8,963 nucleotides of DNA from Rhodocyclaceae bacterium. Lineage in GTDB: Bacteria > Pseudomonadota > Gammaproteobacteria > Burkholderiales > Rhodocyclaceae. The position numbers and the translations under genes were made by a program. The DNA is taken from positions 1 to 8,963 of the forward strand of contig DAIEEM010000314.1 in the NCBI GenBank assembly GCA_027325905.1, read 5' to 3'. Shown here piece by piece: positions 1 through 6,831 of the stretch. The notes under the pieces are model-generated. The model searched no databases, was not told the DNA's origin, and saw only the letters and a program-made list of their open reading frames with translations. How positions within the stretch are numbered: the stretch's first letter is position 1; every line of letters begins with the position of its first letter.

Positions 1-1
1 G

Positions 2-295
2 ACCGCCAGCACCGATGTGACTCCGGTGATGCTGCCCTACGGGTCGGCAATGTTCGCGCGACGGATCCCCGAAGACCGTCCGCTGGTGCTCCCCAAGGGC
101 GCGGTCAACTTCGCCTTCCTCGGCCAACACGTGGAGTTGCCTGAGGACACCGTCTACACGGTCGAATACTCGGTGCACTGCGCGATGCATGCCGTCTACA
201 GTCTGTTCGGCGTAAATAAGGAGATTCCGCCCATCTACCACGGGCTAATGGACCCGCGAGTGGGCATGGAGTCCTTGCGGGCAGCCTATCGCTGA
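2..295 (+). CDS. ohyA: Oleate hydratase, C-terminal part (5' end cut by window)
   Basis: This is the last ~97 residues of an FAD-dependent fatty acid hydratase (myosin-cross-reactive antigen family). The family adds water to the cis-9 double bond of oleate to give 10-hydroxystearate. The frame is open from base 2, so the GTG at 17 is internal and the gene begins before the window. The visible part carries the family's C-terminal run: YGSAMF, DRPLVLPKG, NFAFLGQHVELPEDTVYTVE, then EYSV..A..AVYSL and a terminal PP.Y.G..DPR segment. The catalytic and FAD-binding N-terminal parts are not visible, so activity cannot be judged. No downstream gene is closely coupled: 376 bp separate it from the next start, with a hairpin 64 bp after the stop. 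Family membership is from recalled motif similarity, not a search. Confidence 0.88.
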   Translation, partial: TASTDVTPVMLPYGSAMFARRIPEDRPLVLPKGAVNFAFLGQHVELPEDTVYTVEYSVHCAMHAVYSLFGVNKEIPPIYHGLMDPRVGMESLRAAYR

Positions 296-358
296 CGACT
301 TCACTCAAACGCCAGCCCGATATCCTTGCTCGTGTCGATGGGACGAGCGAGAAGAATT

Positions 359-390
359 CTCCTGGGGCGCACCGCTTCATGCCCCAGGAG
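359..390 (+). terminator. Perfect 10-bp hairpin downstream of oleate hydratase
   Basis: CTCCTGGGGC (359-368) and GCCCCAGGAG (381-390) are exact inverted repeats around a 12-nt loop. The stem is GC-rich and lies 64 nt after the oleate hydratase stop, where a transcript end would be expected. No T-run follows on either strand, so it is not a textbook intrinsic terminator. It may instead be an mRNA 3'-end stabiliser or a protein site. Confidence 0.4.
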
Positions 391-497
391 TAGGCACCAC
401 TCGGCGGAACGATCACCGCTGAATTCATCAGAGAAAGACGGGCGACGGAGCAACGGAGCAACGGAACGCCCAGCATGAAATTCCGACCCACCAGACA

Positions 498-519
498 CGG
501 CGCAGGTTGACTTGCGCCG
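498..519 (+). other. 9-bp stem-loop in the spacer
   Basis: CGGCGCAGG (498-506) pairs with CTTGCGCCG (511-519) around the tetraloop TTGA, with one G-U wobble. A weakly T-containing stretch follows (GCAGTTTCGCTT). It could be a second termination or attenuation structure upstream of the gene at 672. The 296-671 spacer otherwise holds only the hairpin at 359-390, the A/T dyad at 564-582 and an 8-bp tandem duplication (CGGAGCAA twice, 446-461). I see no credible coding region in it. Confidence 0.3.
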
Positions 520-563
520 GCAGTTTCGCTTCCGGGTGAGAGAGGCGCTTCCGCCCCAATGGC

Positions 564-582
564 AAATAGTAGTTGACTATTT
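564..582 (+). promoter_or_regulatory. Operator-like A/T-rich dyad with a possible -35 (TTGACT)
   Basis: AAATAGT (564-570) and ACTATTT (576-582) are exact 7-bp inverted repeats around AGTTG, in the only distinctly A/T-rich patch of the spacer. A second pair, TAGTAG (567-572) and CTACTA (587-592), overlaps it. TTGACT at 573-578 could be a -35 element, but the hexamer 17 nt downstream (GATTCT, 596-601) is a poor -10. The layout suits a dimeric regulator binding over a promoter about 90 bp before the gene at 672. The regulator is unknown. Confidence 0.3.
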
Positions 583-671
583 TCCTCTACTAATGGATTC
601 TGAATTTGCGGAATCCTCTCGGCCCATCCCGCGACGGGAACGGAACCGCAAAACTCCTCAAGGAGGACACC

Positions 672-1082
672 ATGAAAACCTTAAGCGCCGCCCAGTTGTT
701 TCCTGGCGGAGCCACAGCCTCTCGCTTCGAGTCCGCCAGGGCTCTCGCCTTCTCCGTAGCTGAATCTGATAGCGAACTCATCGAACCGGAGCTTGTTGCT
801 TGGATTGATCGCCACTCGACCAACGCATCCCCTGTGCTCGAGGGTTGTGGCGGACCCGATGGTTGGCGAAATTACGGCGCCGCCCACGGCGGGCGTCTTG
901 AGGTCGACATCGACGGCGAAGCATGCTTCATCTTCGCCGAGTCGAGTCCATTCGATTCCTATGCCCACTTTGCGCCTGGCCCGTTCCGCAACATGCGCGA
1001 CGCGCAGGGGAACGAGTCGGTCTGCCGCGCGGGGGGATTGGACTGCGTCCCTCTGGACGACTGGACCAGCCAACTCACTTGA
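672..1082 (+). CDS. Small conserved protein resembling the AF1514/DUF5619 family
   Basis: This 136-aa protein starts at ATG 672, chosen because AAGGAGGA sits just upstream with good spacing. Longer in-frame starts (606) have no such signal. A central block (residues ~36-90: PELVAWIDRH, VLEGCGGPDGW, GGRLEVDIDGEACFIF) recalls the AF1514-like pattern 'LAWYDR..., ECCG...W, GG.L.VDI..E..F.F'. That is a recalled resemblance and only moderately secure. There is no signal peptide or membrane segment. Cys59, Cys85, Cys118 and Cys125 are present but form no known metal motif. Codons such as TTA, TTT, CCT, ACA, AGG and GTA are more frequent than in ybiT or moaA, which suggests transfer or lower expression. 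It is followed by a gene in the same direction 117 bp downstream, with a strong hairpin between them. Biochemical role unknown. Confidence 0.72.
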   Translation: MKTLSAAQLFPGGATASRFESARALAFSVAESDSELIEPELVAWIDRHSTNASPVLEGCGGPDGWRNYGAAHGGRLEVDIDGEACFIFAESSPFDSYAHFAPGPFRNMRDAQGNESVCRAGGLDCVPLDDWTSQLT

Positions 1083-1099
1083 GAAACGCCGCGACTCTC

Positions 1100-1131
1100 T
1101 CCGATCGGCATCATTGGCGATGCCGATCGGA
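1100..1131 (+). other. Perfect 13-bp intercistronic hairpin
   Basis: Bases 1100-1112 (TCCGATCGGCATC) and 1119-1131 (GATGCCGATCGGA) are exact inverted repeats with a 6-nt loop (ATTGGC). It starts 17 nt after the stop of the 672 gene and ends 68 nt before the next start. No T-run follows (AGTTGGTTCC), so full intrinsic termination is doubtful. It may cause partial termination or protect the upstream mRNA so that the two genes are expressed at different levels. Each arm contains the palindrome CCGATCGG. Confidence 0.5.
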
Positions 1132-1199
1132 AGTTGGTTCCAGGAGATGGTCCTTCGTACTTTCGATGCTGTCTGCTTCATTTCATGAAGGAGATCGTC

Positions 1200-1616
1200 A
1201 TGATCACCGACACTCCCCCTTCACCCACTGATCGAGCCTCGTTCGACAGCGCCATAACCGCCGTGCTCGCCGAGCACACAACGCTTAGGCGGCTGGCAAT
1301 TGCCGCCACAAAGCAATCCGGCTTCTCCGCCGACGACACCATGTCCCTGGCGGATGCCATGACCGCCCACGAAAGCATCGAGGCCCGCCTATTCGCTCTG
1401 CCCTTCCTTACCCGGCCGCCGGAGTCCGTTACCTCCACCGGCGCCCAAGCGCGCCGGCGCTGCCTTGACTACACATCAGGAAACTTCCGCCTCCCGAACC
1501 CGAGCGACGCGGCCGCCCTATTCGTCGACGCCCTGCTGGCCCATCTGGCTGCCGAGGAGGCGTGGCTCGCGCACGAAGAAGAGGATCATCACGAGCGTCT
1601 GCTACACGCCATCTAA
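1200..1616 (+). CDS. Putative hemerythrin-like (HHE) helical protein, incomplete ligand set
   Basis: This 138-aa protein starts at ATG 1200, preceded by AAGGAG at 1188-1193. It is predicted almost wholly helical. The arrangement recalls the HHE four-helix bundle: a His in helix 1 (His26, in AEHTTL), an H-x3-E pair in helix 2 (His57/Glu61) and an H-x3-E pair in a late helix (His115/Glu119), followed by an acidic, His-rich end (HEEEDHHERLLH). The third-helix His expected for a di-iron centre is not obvious, so metal binding is uncertain. HHE proteins are known for O2, NO or iron-related sensing and storage; a role here is inference. It probably shares a transcript with the gene at 672. A plain helical bundle of other function remains possible. 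Confidence 0.6.
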   Translation: MITDTPPSPTDRASFDSAITAVLAEHTTLRRLAIAATKQSGFSADDTMSLADAMTAHESIEARLFALPFLTRPPESVTSTGAQARRRCLDYTSGNFRLPNPSDAAALFVDALLAHLAAEEAWLAHEEEDHHERLLHAI

Positions 1617-1649
1617 GCTTTTCAGACCGGACAGCATTCTCCGCAGGCC

Positions 1650-1703
1650 ATGCGCCGGGCCCGCGGCAGTTCTCGACTTCCCGCTGGCGGAATGGGCGAA
1701 TAG
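1650..1703 (+). CDS. Possible 17-aa Arg-rich upstream ORF (leader peptide candidate)
   Basis: ATG 1650 to TAG 1703 encodes MRRARGSSRLPAGGMGE in the leader of the ABC-F gene. Four of 17 residues are Arg. Only a weak GCAGG precedes it. Its 3' end overlaps the stem CTGGC (1684-1688)/GCCAG (1703-1707), and a second stem TCGCCGC (1721-1727)/GCGGCGA (1740-1746) follows before the ybiT start. Leader peptides that sense ribosome stalling are known for several antibiotic-resistance ABC-F genes. Whether this one is transcribed or translated is unknown; a TATAAT-like TAAACT at 1708-1713 could place the promoter downstream of it. Confidence 0.15.
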   Translation: MRRARGSSRLPAGGMGE

Positions 1704-1767
1704 CCAGTAAACTCCGCGCCTCGCCGCCAATCCTCTTCTGCGGCGAATCCCCATTCCAGGACTTACC

Positions 1768-3399
1768 GTGCTCGTCGCTTCCAACATCACCATGCAGTTC
1801 GGGGCCAAGCCCCTATTCGAAAACGTCTCCGTCAAGTTCGGCGAAGGCAACCGCTACGGCTTGATCGGCGCGAACGGCGCCGGCAAGTCCACGTTCATGA
1901 AGATCCTCGCCGGGCTGCTGGAGCCGTCCGCCGGCAACGTCAGCCTCGACGCGCACGAGCGCATGGCCTTCCTGCGCCAGGACCAGTTCGGCTACGAGGA
2001 CCAGCGCGTGCTCGACGTCGTGCTGATGGGCCACGAGAAAATGTGGGCCTGTATGCAGGAGAAGGACGCGATCTACGCCAACCCCGAGGCAACCGAGGAC
2101 GACTACATGCACGCCGCCGAGCTGGAGCACCAGTTCGCCGAGTTCGACGGCTATACCGCCGAGTCGCGCGCGGGCGAGCTGCTGCTCGGCGTCGGTATTC
2201 CCGGCGACAAGCACTTTGGTCCGATGCGCGAAGTGGCGCCGGGCTGGAAGCTGCGCGTGCTGCTGGCGCAGGCGCTGTTCGCCGATCCCGACATCCTGCT
2301 GCTCGACGAGCCGACCAACAACCTCGACATCAACACCATCCGCTGGCTGGAGGACGTCATAAACCAGCGCGGCAGCACGATGATCATCATCTCGCACGAC
2401 CGCCACTTCCTCAACCAGGTCTGCACCCACATGGCGGACCTCGACTACGGCAAGATCACCGTCTATCCGGGCAACTACGACGACTTCATGGAAGCCTCGA
2501 CGCAGGCGCGCGCCACGCTGTCCGCCGCCAACGCCAAGGCCAAGGAGCGCGTCGCCGAACTGCAGGGCTTCGTGCGCCGCTTCTCGGCGAACAAGTCGAA
2601 AGCGCGCCAGGCCACTTCGCGCGCCAAGCTGATCGAGAAGATCAAGATCGAGGACATGAAGCCGTCCTCGCGCCAGTACCCATGGATCGGCTTCGACTAC
2701 GACGACAAGGAAAAGCTGCACCGCCTCGCCGTCGAGGCGGAGAAGCTGAGCTTCGGCTACGACCCGAAGGTAGCGGTGATCAAGAACTTCTCCATCGCCG
2801 TCGAGGCCGGCGAGAAGGTCGCCATCATCGGCGAGAACGGCGTCGGCAAGACGACGCTGCTACGCCTGTTCGCGGGCGAAGCGCTCGGCGGACTGACGCC
2901 GCAGCACGGCAGCGTCAAGTGGGCGGAGAAAGCCCGCCCCGGCTATTTCGCCCAGGACCACGCGGCGGATTTCGCCACGGACCGGAGCCTCACCGACTGG
3001 ATTCAGCAATGGGTGCGCGCCGGCGGCTACGAGGGCGGCGACGTCGAGACCCTGATCCGCGGCACGCTCGGCCGCCTGCTGTTCTCCGGCGACGAAGTGA
3101 AGAAATCGGTGAAGGTCGTTTCCGGCGGCGAACAGGGCCGCCTGCTGTTCGGCAAGCTGATCCTGCTGCGCAACAACGTGCTGCTGATGGACGAGCCCAC
3201 CAACCACCTCGACATGGAATCCATCGAGTCGCTCAACAACGCGCTGGAGAAGTACAAGGGCACGCTGCTGTTCGTTTCGCACGACCGGGAATTCGTCTCT
3301 TCGCTGGCCACGCGCATCGTCGAGATCAAGACCGACGGCAGCATCGTCGATTACCGCGGCAACTACGAGGAATATCTGGCGAACCAGGGCGTCGAATGA
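1768..3399 (+). CDS. ybiT: ABC-F ATPase, YbiT type (energy-dependent translation factor family)
   Basis: This 543-aa soluble protein has two ABC ATPase domains and no membrane segments; E. coli YbiT is about 530 aa and aligns by recall along its full length. ABC-F proteins bind the ribosomal E site and act on stalled or slow ribosomes. Domain 1 has Walker [10 protein letters not shown] (34-42), a degenerate signature in [14 protein letters not shown], and Walker [12 protein letters not shown] with catalytic Glu181. A charged, coiled P-site linker lies at about 240-325 ([17 protein letters not shown]). Domain 2 has GENGVGKTT (355-363), signature VSGGEQGR (451-458), MDEPTNHLD with Glu476, and the switch His in SHDREF. 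GTG 1768 is chosen because the product then begins [11 protein letters not shown] as in the family, and AGGA lies just upstream. The leader (1617-1767) carries two hairpins and a possible small ORF. It converges on the small minus-strand gene ending at 3434. Confidence 0.95.
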   Translation: MLVASNITMQFGAKPLFENVSVKFGEGNRYGLIGANGAGKSTFMKILAGLLEPSAGNVSLDAHERMAFLRQDQFGYEDQRVLDVVLMGHEKMWACMQEKDAIYANPEATEDDYMHAAELEHQFAEFDGYTAESRAGELLLGVGIPGDKHFGPMREVAPGWKLRVLLAQALFADPDILLLDEPTNNLDINTIRWLEDVINQRGSTMIIISHDRHFLNQVCTHMADLDYGKITVYPGNYDDFMEASTQARATLSAANAKAKERVAELQGFVRRFSANKSKARQATSRAKLIEKIKIEDMKPSSRQYPWIGFDYDDKEKLHRLAVEAEKLSFGYDPKVAVIKNFSIAVEAGEKVAIIGENGVGKTTLLRLFAGEALGGLTPQHGSVKWAEKARPGYFAQDHAADFATDRSLTDWIQQWVRAGGYEGGDVETLIRGTLGRLLFSGDEVKKSVKVVSGGEQGRLLFGKLILLRNNVLLMDEPTNHLDMESIESLNNALEKYKGTLLFVSHDREFVSSLATRIVEIKTDGSIVDYRGNYEEYLANQGVE

Positions 3400-3433
3400 T
3401 GCGGCCGCCCCGTGTCATAACCACCGCGCGGCT

Positions 3434-3607
3434 TCAGTCGGCGGACTTCTCCGCATCGGCCGCCGGCTGATCGCCCGCCTCCGCGGGCTCGCCTTCTTCG
3501 CGCGGCGCCGAGCTCTTTTCGAGCTTGCGCTTCAGCTTCTCTTCCTTCTTGGCCTTCTTTTCCAGTTCTTTCTTGCGCTTTTCAAATTGAAAATTCGGCT
3601 TTGCCAA
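3434..3607 (-). CDS. 57-aa Lys/Glu-rich small conserved protein, TTG start
   Basis: The protein begins MAKPNFQFEKRKKELEKKAK and is read from TTG at 3607. The start is chosen because GAGAGGA lies 7 nt upstream and the MAKPN(F/Y).FEKR..EL opening matches small proteins I recall from betaproteobacteria. No in-frame ATG gives a better start. Residues 8-31 form a highly charged helix, probably single or coiled-coil (K/E/R rich). Residues 32-57 are acidic, Ala/Pro-rich and likely disordered. There is no signal peptide. The charge pattern suggests nucleic-acid or ribosome association, but function is unknown. It is divergent from the kinase gene with 124 bp between starts, a stretch where I see no strong promoter on either strand. 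It would be missed by annotation requiring ATG or more than 60 codons. Confidence 0.78.
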   Translation of the reverse strand: MAKPNFQFEKRKKELEKKAKKEEKLKRKLEKSSAPREEGEPAEAGDQPAADAEKSAD

Positions 3608-3731
3608 TTTATGGTCCTCTCGGGAAAATAGAAAACGGCCGTGCGCTCATGATGCCACGCTTTGCGGCGCGCGCGGCGGGTGAAAAGGGACGCGGCCATT
3701 TTTCTCCCCGTCGCCGCGCCGACCGCCGGCC

Positions 3732-5684
3732 ATGCGGTTGCATTTCGACATGTCATCGAGTCAAATGGCGGCACTTCCTATGTTCGCCAAGACCTCATCG
3801 ATAATCGACACCTTGCCATCGGACCGGCGCGTTCCCGAGGCTGATATCGTTCTCGAAAAATGCCGCCTGCTGTTCCAGAACGCCGGCATGGCGCAAGCCG
3901 TCGTCGCCATCAACGGCATGGTCCTGGTTTTCATCCTCGGCGGCCTGCGGCCGCCGCTGTGGGCCGTGGGCTGGCTGCTGGCGGTGTTCGCCGTCTCAGC
4001 CCTGCGCTACAACCTGTCGCGCCAATTTCTCCATAGCCACCCCGCGGCGGCGTTCGCCAGCCACTGGCGGCAACGCGCCGTTCGCTGGGCAGGCATCGCC
4101 GGGCTGCTGTGGGCCGGCGGCGGCTGTGCCCTGATGGTCGCCGATCCGGATACGACGCGGCTGTTCACGGCGCTGGTGATCGCCGGCATGGTGTCCGGCG
4201 CCGTGCCGATTCTGTCGTCGGTGCCGCAGGCGTTCCGCGGCTACGCCGTGCCGGTCATGCTGGCCATCATCCTGACGGCCGCGCTCGATGCCCACGGTGC
4301 ACGCGATTGGATGCTCGCCCTGGTGGCGACGCTCTATCTGTTCGCGCTGCTGAAAAGCGCGCGCTATTTTCACGACAGCCTGGACAGTTCGATCCGCCTC
4401 GCGCTGAACATGCAGCGCATGGCCGAGCAACTGGAGCAGGCGCGACGCGACGCGGAAGCGTCGTCCAGCGCCAAGAGCCGGTTTTTGGCGATGATGTCAC
4501 ACGAAATTCGCACCCCGCTGAACGGCATCCTCGGCATGGCGCAAGTGCTGCTGAAGCCGAACCTCGGCGAAGACGAGCGCCAGGACTGTACGCGCACCAT
4601 CCTGAATTCGGGCCAGACGCTGCTGATGCTGTTGAACGACATTCTCGATTTTTCGAAAGTGGAAGCCGGCAAGCTGGAACTCAACCTGACGGCATGCGAT
4701 CCCGGCCGCATCGTCGCCGACACCGCCGCCCTGTTCACCGAATCGGCGCACCGCAAGAACCTGAATGTCGAGGCCGCCTGGCACGGCGATGATCGCGGCG
4801 CGCGCTATTGGGCCGACGCCAACCGCCTGCGCCAGATGCTGTCGAACCTGGTCAACAACGCGATCAAGTTCACGACGCAGGGCTTCGTCCGCATCGAGGC
4901 GCGCGAACTGTCGCGCAGCAGCGGCGAAGCCGTGCTGGAACTGGCGGTGAGCGACAGCGGCATCGGCATTCCGGCAGCGCAGCAGGCGCTGCTGTTCCAG
5001 CCGTTCGTCCAGGTCGACGACTCGAGCACGCGCCAGTTCGGCGGCACCGGCCTGGGTCTTTCCATCGTCCGCCTGCTCGCCGACCTGATGGGCGGCACCG
5101 TCGGCGTCGACAGCGAACCCGGCCGGGGTTCGCGTTTTTGGTTCCGCGTCCGCGTCAAGCTGCTTGCGCCGGAGTCGCCTGGCCGGCATGCGGGAATGCC
5201 GATTGCCGCAGCGGCGACGGCGCCGCCGCAGGCCAGGCGCATCCTGGTCGTGGAAGACAACGCCGTCAATCGCAAGGTGATCGGCGCCATGTTGCGCAAC
5301 CTCGGATTCCAGATCGAGTTCGTCGAAAACGGGCAGCTCGCCGTCGAAGCGATTGCCGGCGGTTTGGCGACCGATCTGATCCTGATGGATTGTCAGATGC
5401 CGGTGATGGACGGTTTCGCCGCAACGGCGGAAATCCGCGCCTGGGAACGCGCGCGAGACGCCGGCCGGATGCCGATCATCGCTCTCACCGCCGCGGCGTT
5501 CGAGGAAGATCGCGATCGTTGCCTGGCCGTGGGCATGGACGCTTTCCTGACCAAGCCGATCAACTTGACGGAACTTGCGGCGATGCTCGAACATTGGCTG
5601 AATGGCAGCGACGCGGCCGCGTCGTGCCGGGAGCGCACCACCGACGAGACAAGTGGAGTCGCAAGCGCCGGCGACGATATATGA
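3732..5684 (+). CDS. Membrane-bound hybrid sensor histidine kinase / response regulator
   Basis: This 650-aa protein has about six predicted membrane helices (~58-72, 75-92, 118-137, 143-163, 169-186, 191-208), then a short coiled coil (~220-245). The HisKA domain has phosphoacceptor His257 in MSHEIRTPLNGILGM. The ATPase domain has an N box (NLVNNAIKF, Asn372/Asn376), G1 (DSGIGI, Asp408), F box (LFQPF, 421-425) and G2 (GGTGLGLS, 437-444). A receiver domain (~503-622) has acidic Glu508/Asp509, phospho-acceptor Asp553, Thr586 and Lys608. All catalytic residues are present, so it should autophosphorylate and relay internally. There is no Hpt or output domain, so an external phosphotransfer partner is expected but not encoded nearby. 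The signal is unknown; the sensor is purely membrane-embedded with no large periplasmic loop. The start is uncertain: ATGs at 3750, 3765 and 3780 are alternatives, and none has a good ribosome binding site. Confidence 0.92.
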   Translation: MRLHFDMSSSQMAALPMFAKTSSIIDTLPSDRRVPEADIVLEKCRLLFQNAGMAQAVVAINGMVLVFILGGLRPPLWAVGWLLAVFAVSALRYNLSRQFLHSHPAAAFASHWRQRAVRWAGIAGLLWAGGGCALMVADPDTTRLFTALVIAGMVSGAVPILSSVPQAFRGYAVPVMLAIILTAALDAHGARDWMLALVATLYLFALLKSARYFHDSLDSSIRLALNMQRMAEQLEQARRDAEASSSAKSRFLAMMSHEIRTPLNGILGMAQVLLKPNLGEDERQDCTRTILNSGQTLLMLLNDILDFSKVEAGKLELNLTACDPGRIVADTAALFTESAHRKNLNVEAAWHGDDRGARYWADANRLRQMLSNLVNNAIKFTTQGFVRIEARELSRSSGEAVLELAVSDSGIGIPAAQQALLFQPFVQVDDSSTRQFGGTGLGLSIVRLLADLMGGTVGVDSEPGRGSRFWFRVRVKLLAPESPGRHAGMPIAAAATAPPQARRILVVEDNAVNRKVIGAMLRNLGFQIEFVENGQLAVEAIAGGLATDLILMDCQMPVMDGFAATAEIRAWERARDAGRMPIIALTAAAFEEDRDRCLAVGMDAFLTKPINLTELAAMLEHWLNGSDAAASCRERTTDETSGVASAGDDI

Positions 5685-5725
5685 ATTACGCCCGCGTCGC
5701 CACGGCGGACGAGCCGACCACGGGG

Positions 5726-5755
5726 CCGACTACAGTCCGACTACAGTCCGACTAC
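5726..5755. repeat. 11-bp tandem direct repeat, about 2.7 copies
   Basis: CCGACTACAGT is repeated at 5726-5736 and 5737-5747, followed by a partial third copy CCGACTAC (5748-5755). It fills the gap between the convergent kinase gene (stop 5684) and the minus-strand proline-rich gene. The third copy contains that gene's stop codon (TAG, complement of 5752-5754). Copy number could vary by slippage without altering the protein body. Confidence 0.8.
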
Positions 5756-6045
5756 GGCGTGTTCGGCTTGCGCGGCTTCTGCCGACCGCCCTGCCCTTTG
5801 AAATGAGGCTTCTTCTGTTGCTGCTGCGGCGGCCGGTTGCTGCTGCCGCCCGAAGGCAACGGCGTGGCGCGGTTGCCGGGTGCCGTCTGGATTTCGAGTT
5901 CGACGATTTCGTCCCATTGCGCATCGGTCCTGTCGCGCTCCGGAATGGCGAGAAGCTCGCGCAAACGGCGACGCGGGTCAGGCGGCTGGGGCGCCTGCTG
6001 AGGCTGCGGCGGAACGGAGTCCGGGGGGGGGGATTGCGTATTCAT
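5752..6045 (-). CDS. 97-aa proline-rich, basic-tailed hypothetical protein
   Basis: I do not recognise a named family. Residues 1-24 are Pro/Gln-rich (MNTQSPPPDSVPPQ...). Residues 25-54 form one likely helix (RRRLRELLAIPERDRTDAQW then DEIVELEIQ), the only part that looks conserved. Residues 55-97 are low-complexity and strongly basic (QQQQKKPHFKGQGGRQKPRK), probably disordered and able to bind nucleic acid; that role is inference. ATG 6045 is preferred over an in-frame TTG at 6081, because that TTG lies inside the apparent -35 box. No Shine-Dalgarno precedes ATG 6045; TACAAT ends 6 nt before it, which suggests a leaderless transcript. Codons 5-8 are TCC CCC CCC CCG, a C10 homopolymer (6023-6032) prone to slippage. 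It is convergent with the kinase gene. Confidence 0.72.
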   Translation of the reverse strand: MNTQSPPPDSVPPQPQQAPQPPDPRRRLRELLAIPERDRTDAQWDEIVELEIQTAPGNRATPLPSGGSSNRPPQQQQKKPHFKGQGGRQKPRKPNTP

Positions 6046-6051
6046 GGCGAT

Positions 6052-6081
6052 ATTGTATCCGGGATGGCGCGTTTCAGCCAA
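6052..6081 (-). promoter_or_regulatory. Sigma70-like promoter, TTGGCT - 18 - TACAAT
   Basis: On the minus strand, TTGGCT (6076-6081) and TACAAT (6052-6057, five of six matches to TATAAT) are 18 bp apart. The -10 ends six bases before ATG 6045, so the predicted +1 falls on or next to the start codon. Confidence 0.5.
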
Positions 6082-6111
6082 GCGATGTGGCGACCGGCCG
6101 CCGCGGCACGA

Positions 6112-6825
6112 TCAATGCAGTTTCTTCGGATCGCCGCAGCACAGCTTGAACTTCCTGCCGCTGCCGCAGGGACAAGGATCGTTGCGCCCGATCTTGGGCG
6201 ATTCGCGGCGCAGGGTTTCCGCCGGGAAGCGCAAGGCTTGCCAGAAATCGTAGATGGCAGCCACCCGCTCCGGCAGATCTTCGGCCGCTGTGTCCAGCGC
6301 CTGCCGCTCCGCGGCCTCGCTCATCCAGGTTTCGCCATGCTGGAGGACGTCTTCCTTGATGGCACCGTTGAGGAGAAAGAAATCCTCCAGCAGGTCGGAC
6401 AAGTCCTCGGCGTACTCGCCCGCAGCGGCGAGCCAGTCCGCCGCGCCGAGGTGGGTGCCGTAGAGATAGCCGTCGGCCCACGCGCCGTAGTCGAATTCGT
6501 CCGCGTCGTCGTCGACCGGGAACAGGATCAGGTCCAGTTCGGCGCCGCGCCCCAGCGTGCCGGCGATTTCGTCGTAAAAGCGCATCAGTAAGCCAAAGAC
6601 CTCCTGCATCTGCGCTTCGCTCTCGTAGACGGGCTCGGCGCACAGGGCGGCGGGCAGCCAGACGCTCGGCAGCACGGGCTCCGGTGCGCTGACGACGGCG
6701 CAGAGCAGCCCTTGCAGTTCGTCGAGCCGCATCGCCTCGCCGCGGAACGCCTCGGCGGAGAGCAAGTCTTCGAGGCGGTCCAGCTCGGCGTCGGCGAGCG
6801 GAATAGCGCTGTGGAATAGTTCCAT
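6112..6825 (-). CDS. UPF0149/YecA-like protein with C-terminal SEC-C zinc motif
   Basis: This 237-aa protein combines an N-terminal UPF0149/YgfB-like helical region (~12-160) with a C-terminal SEC-C motif ([20 protein letters not shown]; Cys218, Cys220, Cys229, Cys230). The UPF0149 markers are the [10 protein letters not shown] segment (35-43) and the [22 protein letters not shown] segment (~106-123). SEC-C motifs bind zinc and, in SecA and other proteins, contact SecB or ribosomes. The role of YecA-type proteins is not well defined. ATG 6825 is chosen because the UPF0149 fold starts there; the open frame upstream runs antisense through the HU gene and is noise. No Shine-Dalgarno is visible. 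AAGAAT with TTGAAG 17 bp upstream sits 6 nt before the ATG. It is divergent from HU, with 70 bp between starts. Confidence 0.88.
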   Translation of the reverse strand: MELFHSAIPLADAELDRLEDLLSAEAFRGEAMRLDELQGLLCAVVSAPEPVLPSVWLPAALCAEPVYESEAQMQEVFGLLMRFYDEIAGTLGRGAELDLILFPVDDDADEFDYGAWADGYLYGTHLGAADWLAAAGEYAEDLSDLLEDFFLLNGAIKEDVLQHGETWMSEAAERQALDTAAEDLPERVAAIYDFWQALRFPAETLRRESPKIGRNDPCPCGSGRKFKLCCGDPKKLH

Positions 6826-6831
6826 GACGGG

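Noticed and set aside
301..498. Minus-strand 65-codon open frame in the oleate hydratase downstream spacer
   Set aside because: GTG start without a ribosome binding site, no recognisable domain, and it runs through a strong hairpin. Treated as chance.
6023..6032. G10 run as a sequencing error that hides a frameshift
   Set aside because: The open frame with 10 bases is continuous from an ATG with a good promoter to a stop, giving a coherent protein. An error cannot be excluded without reads but is not needed to explain the gene.
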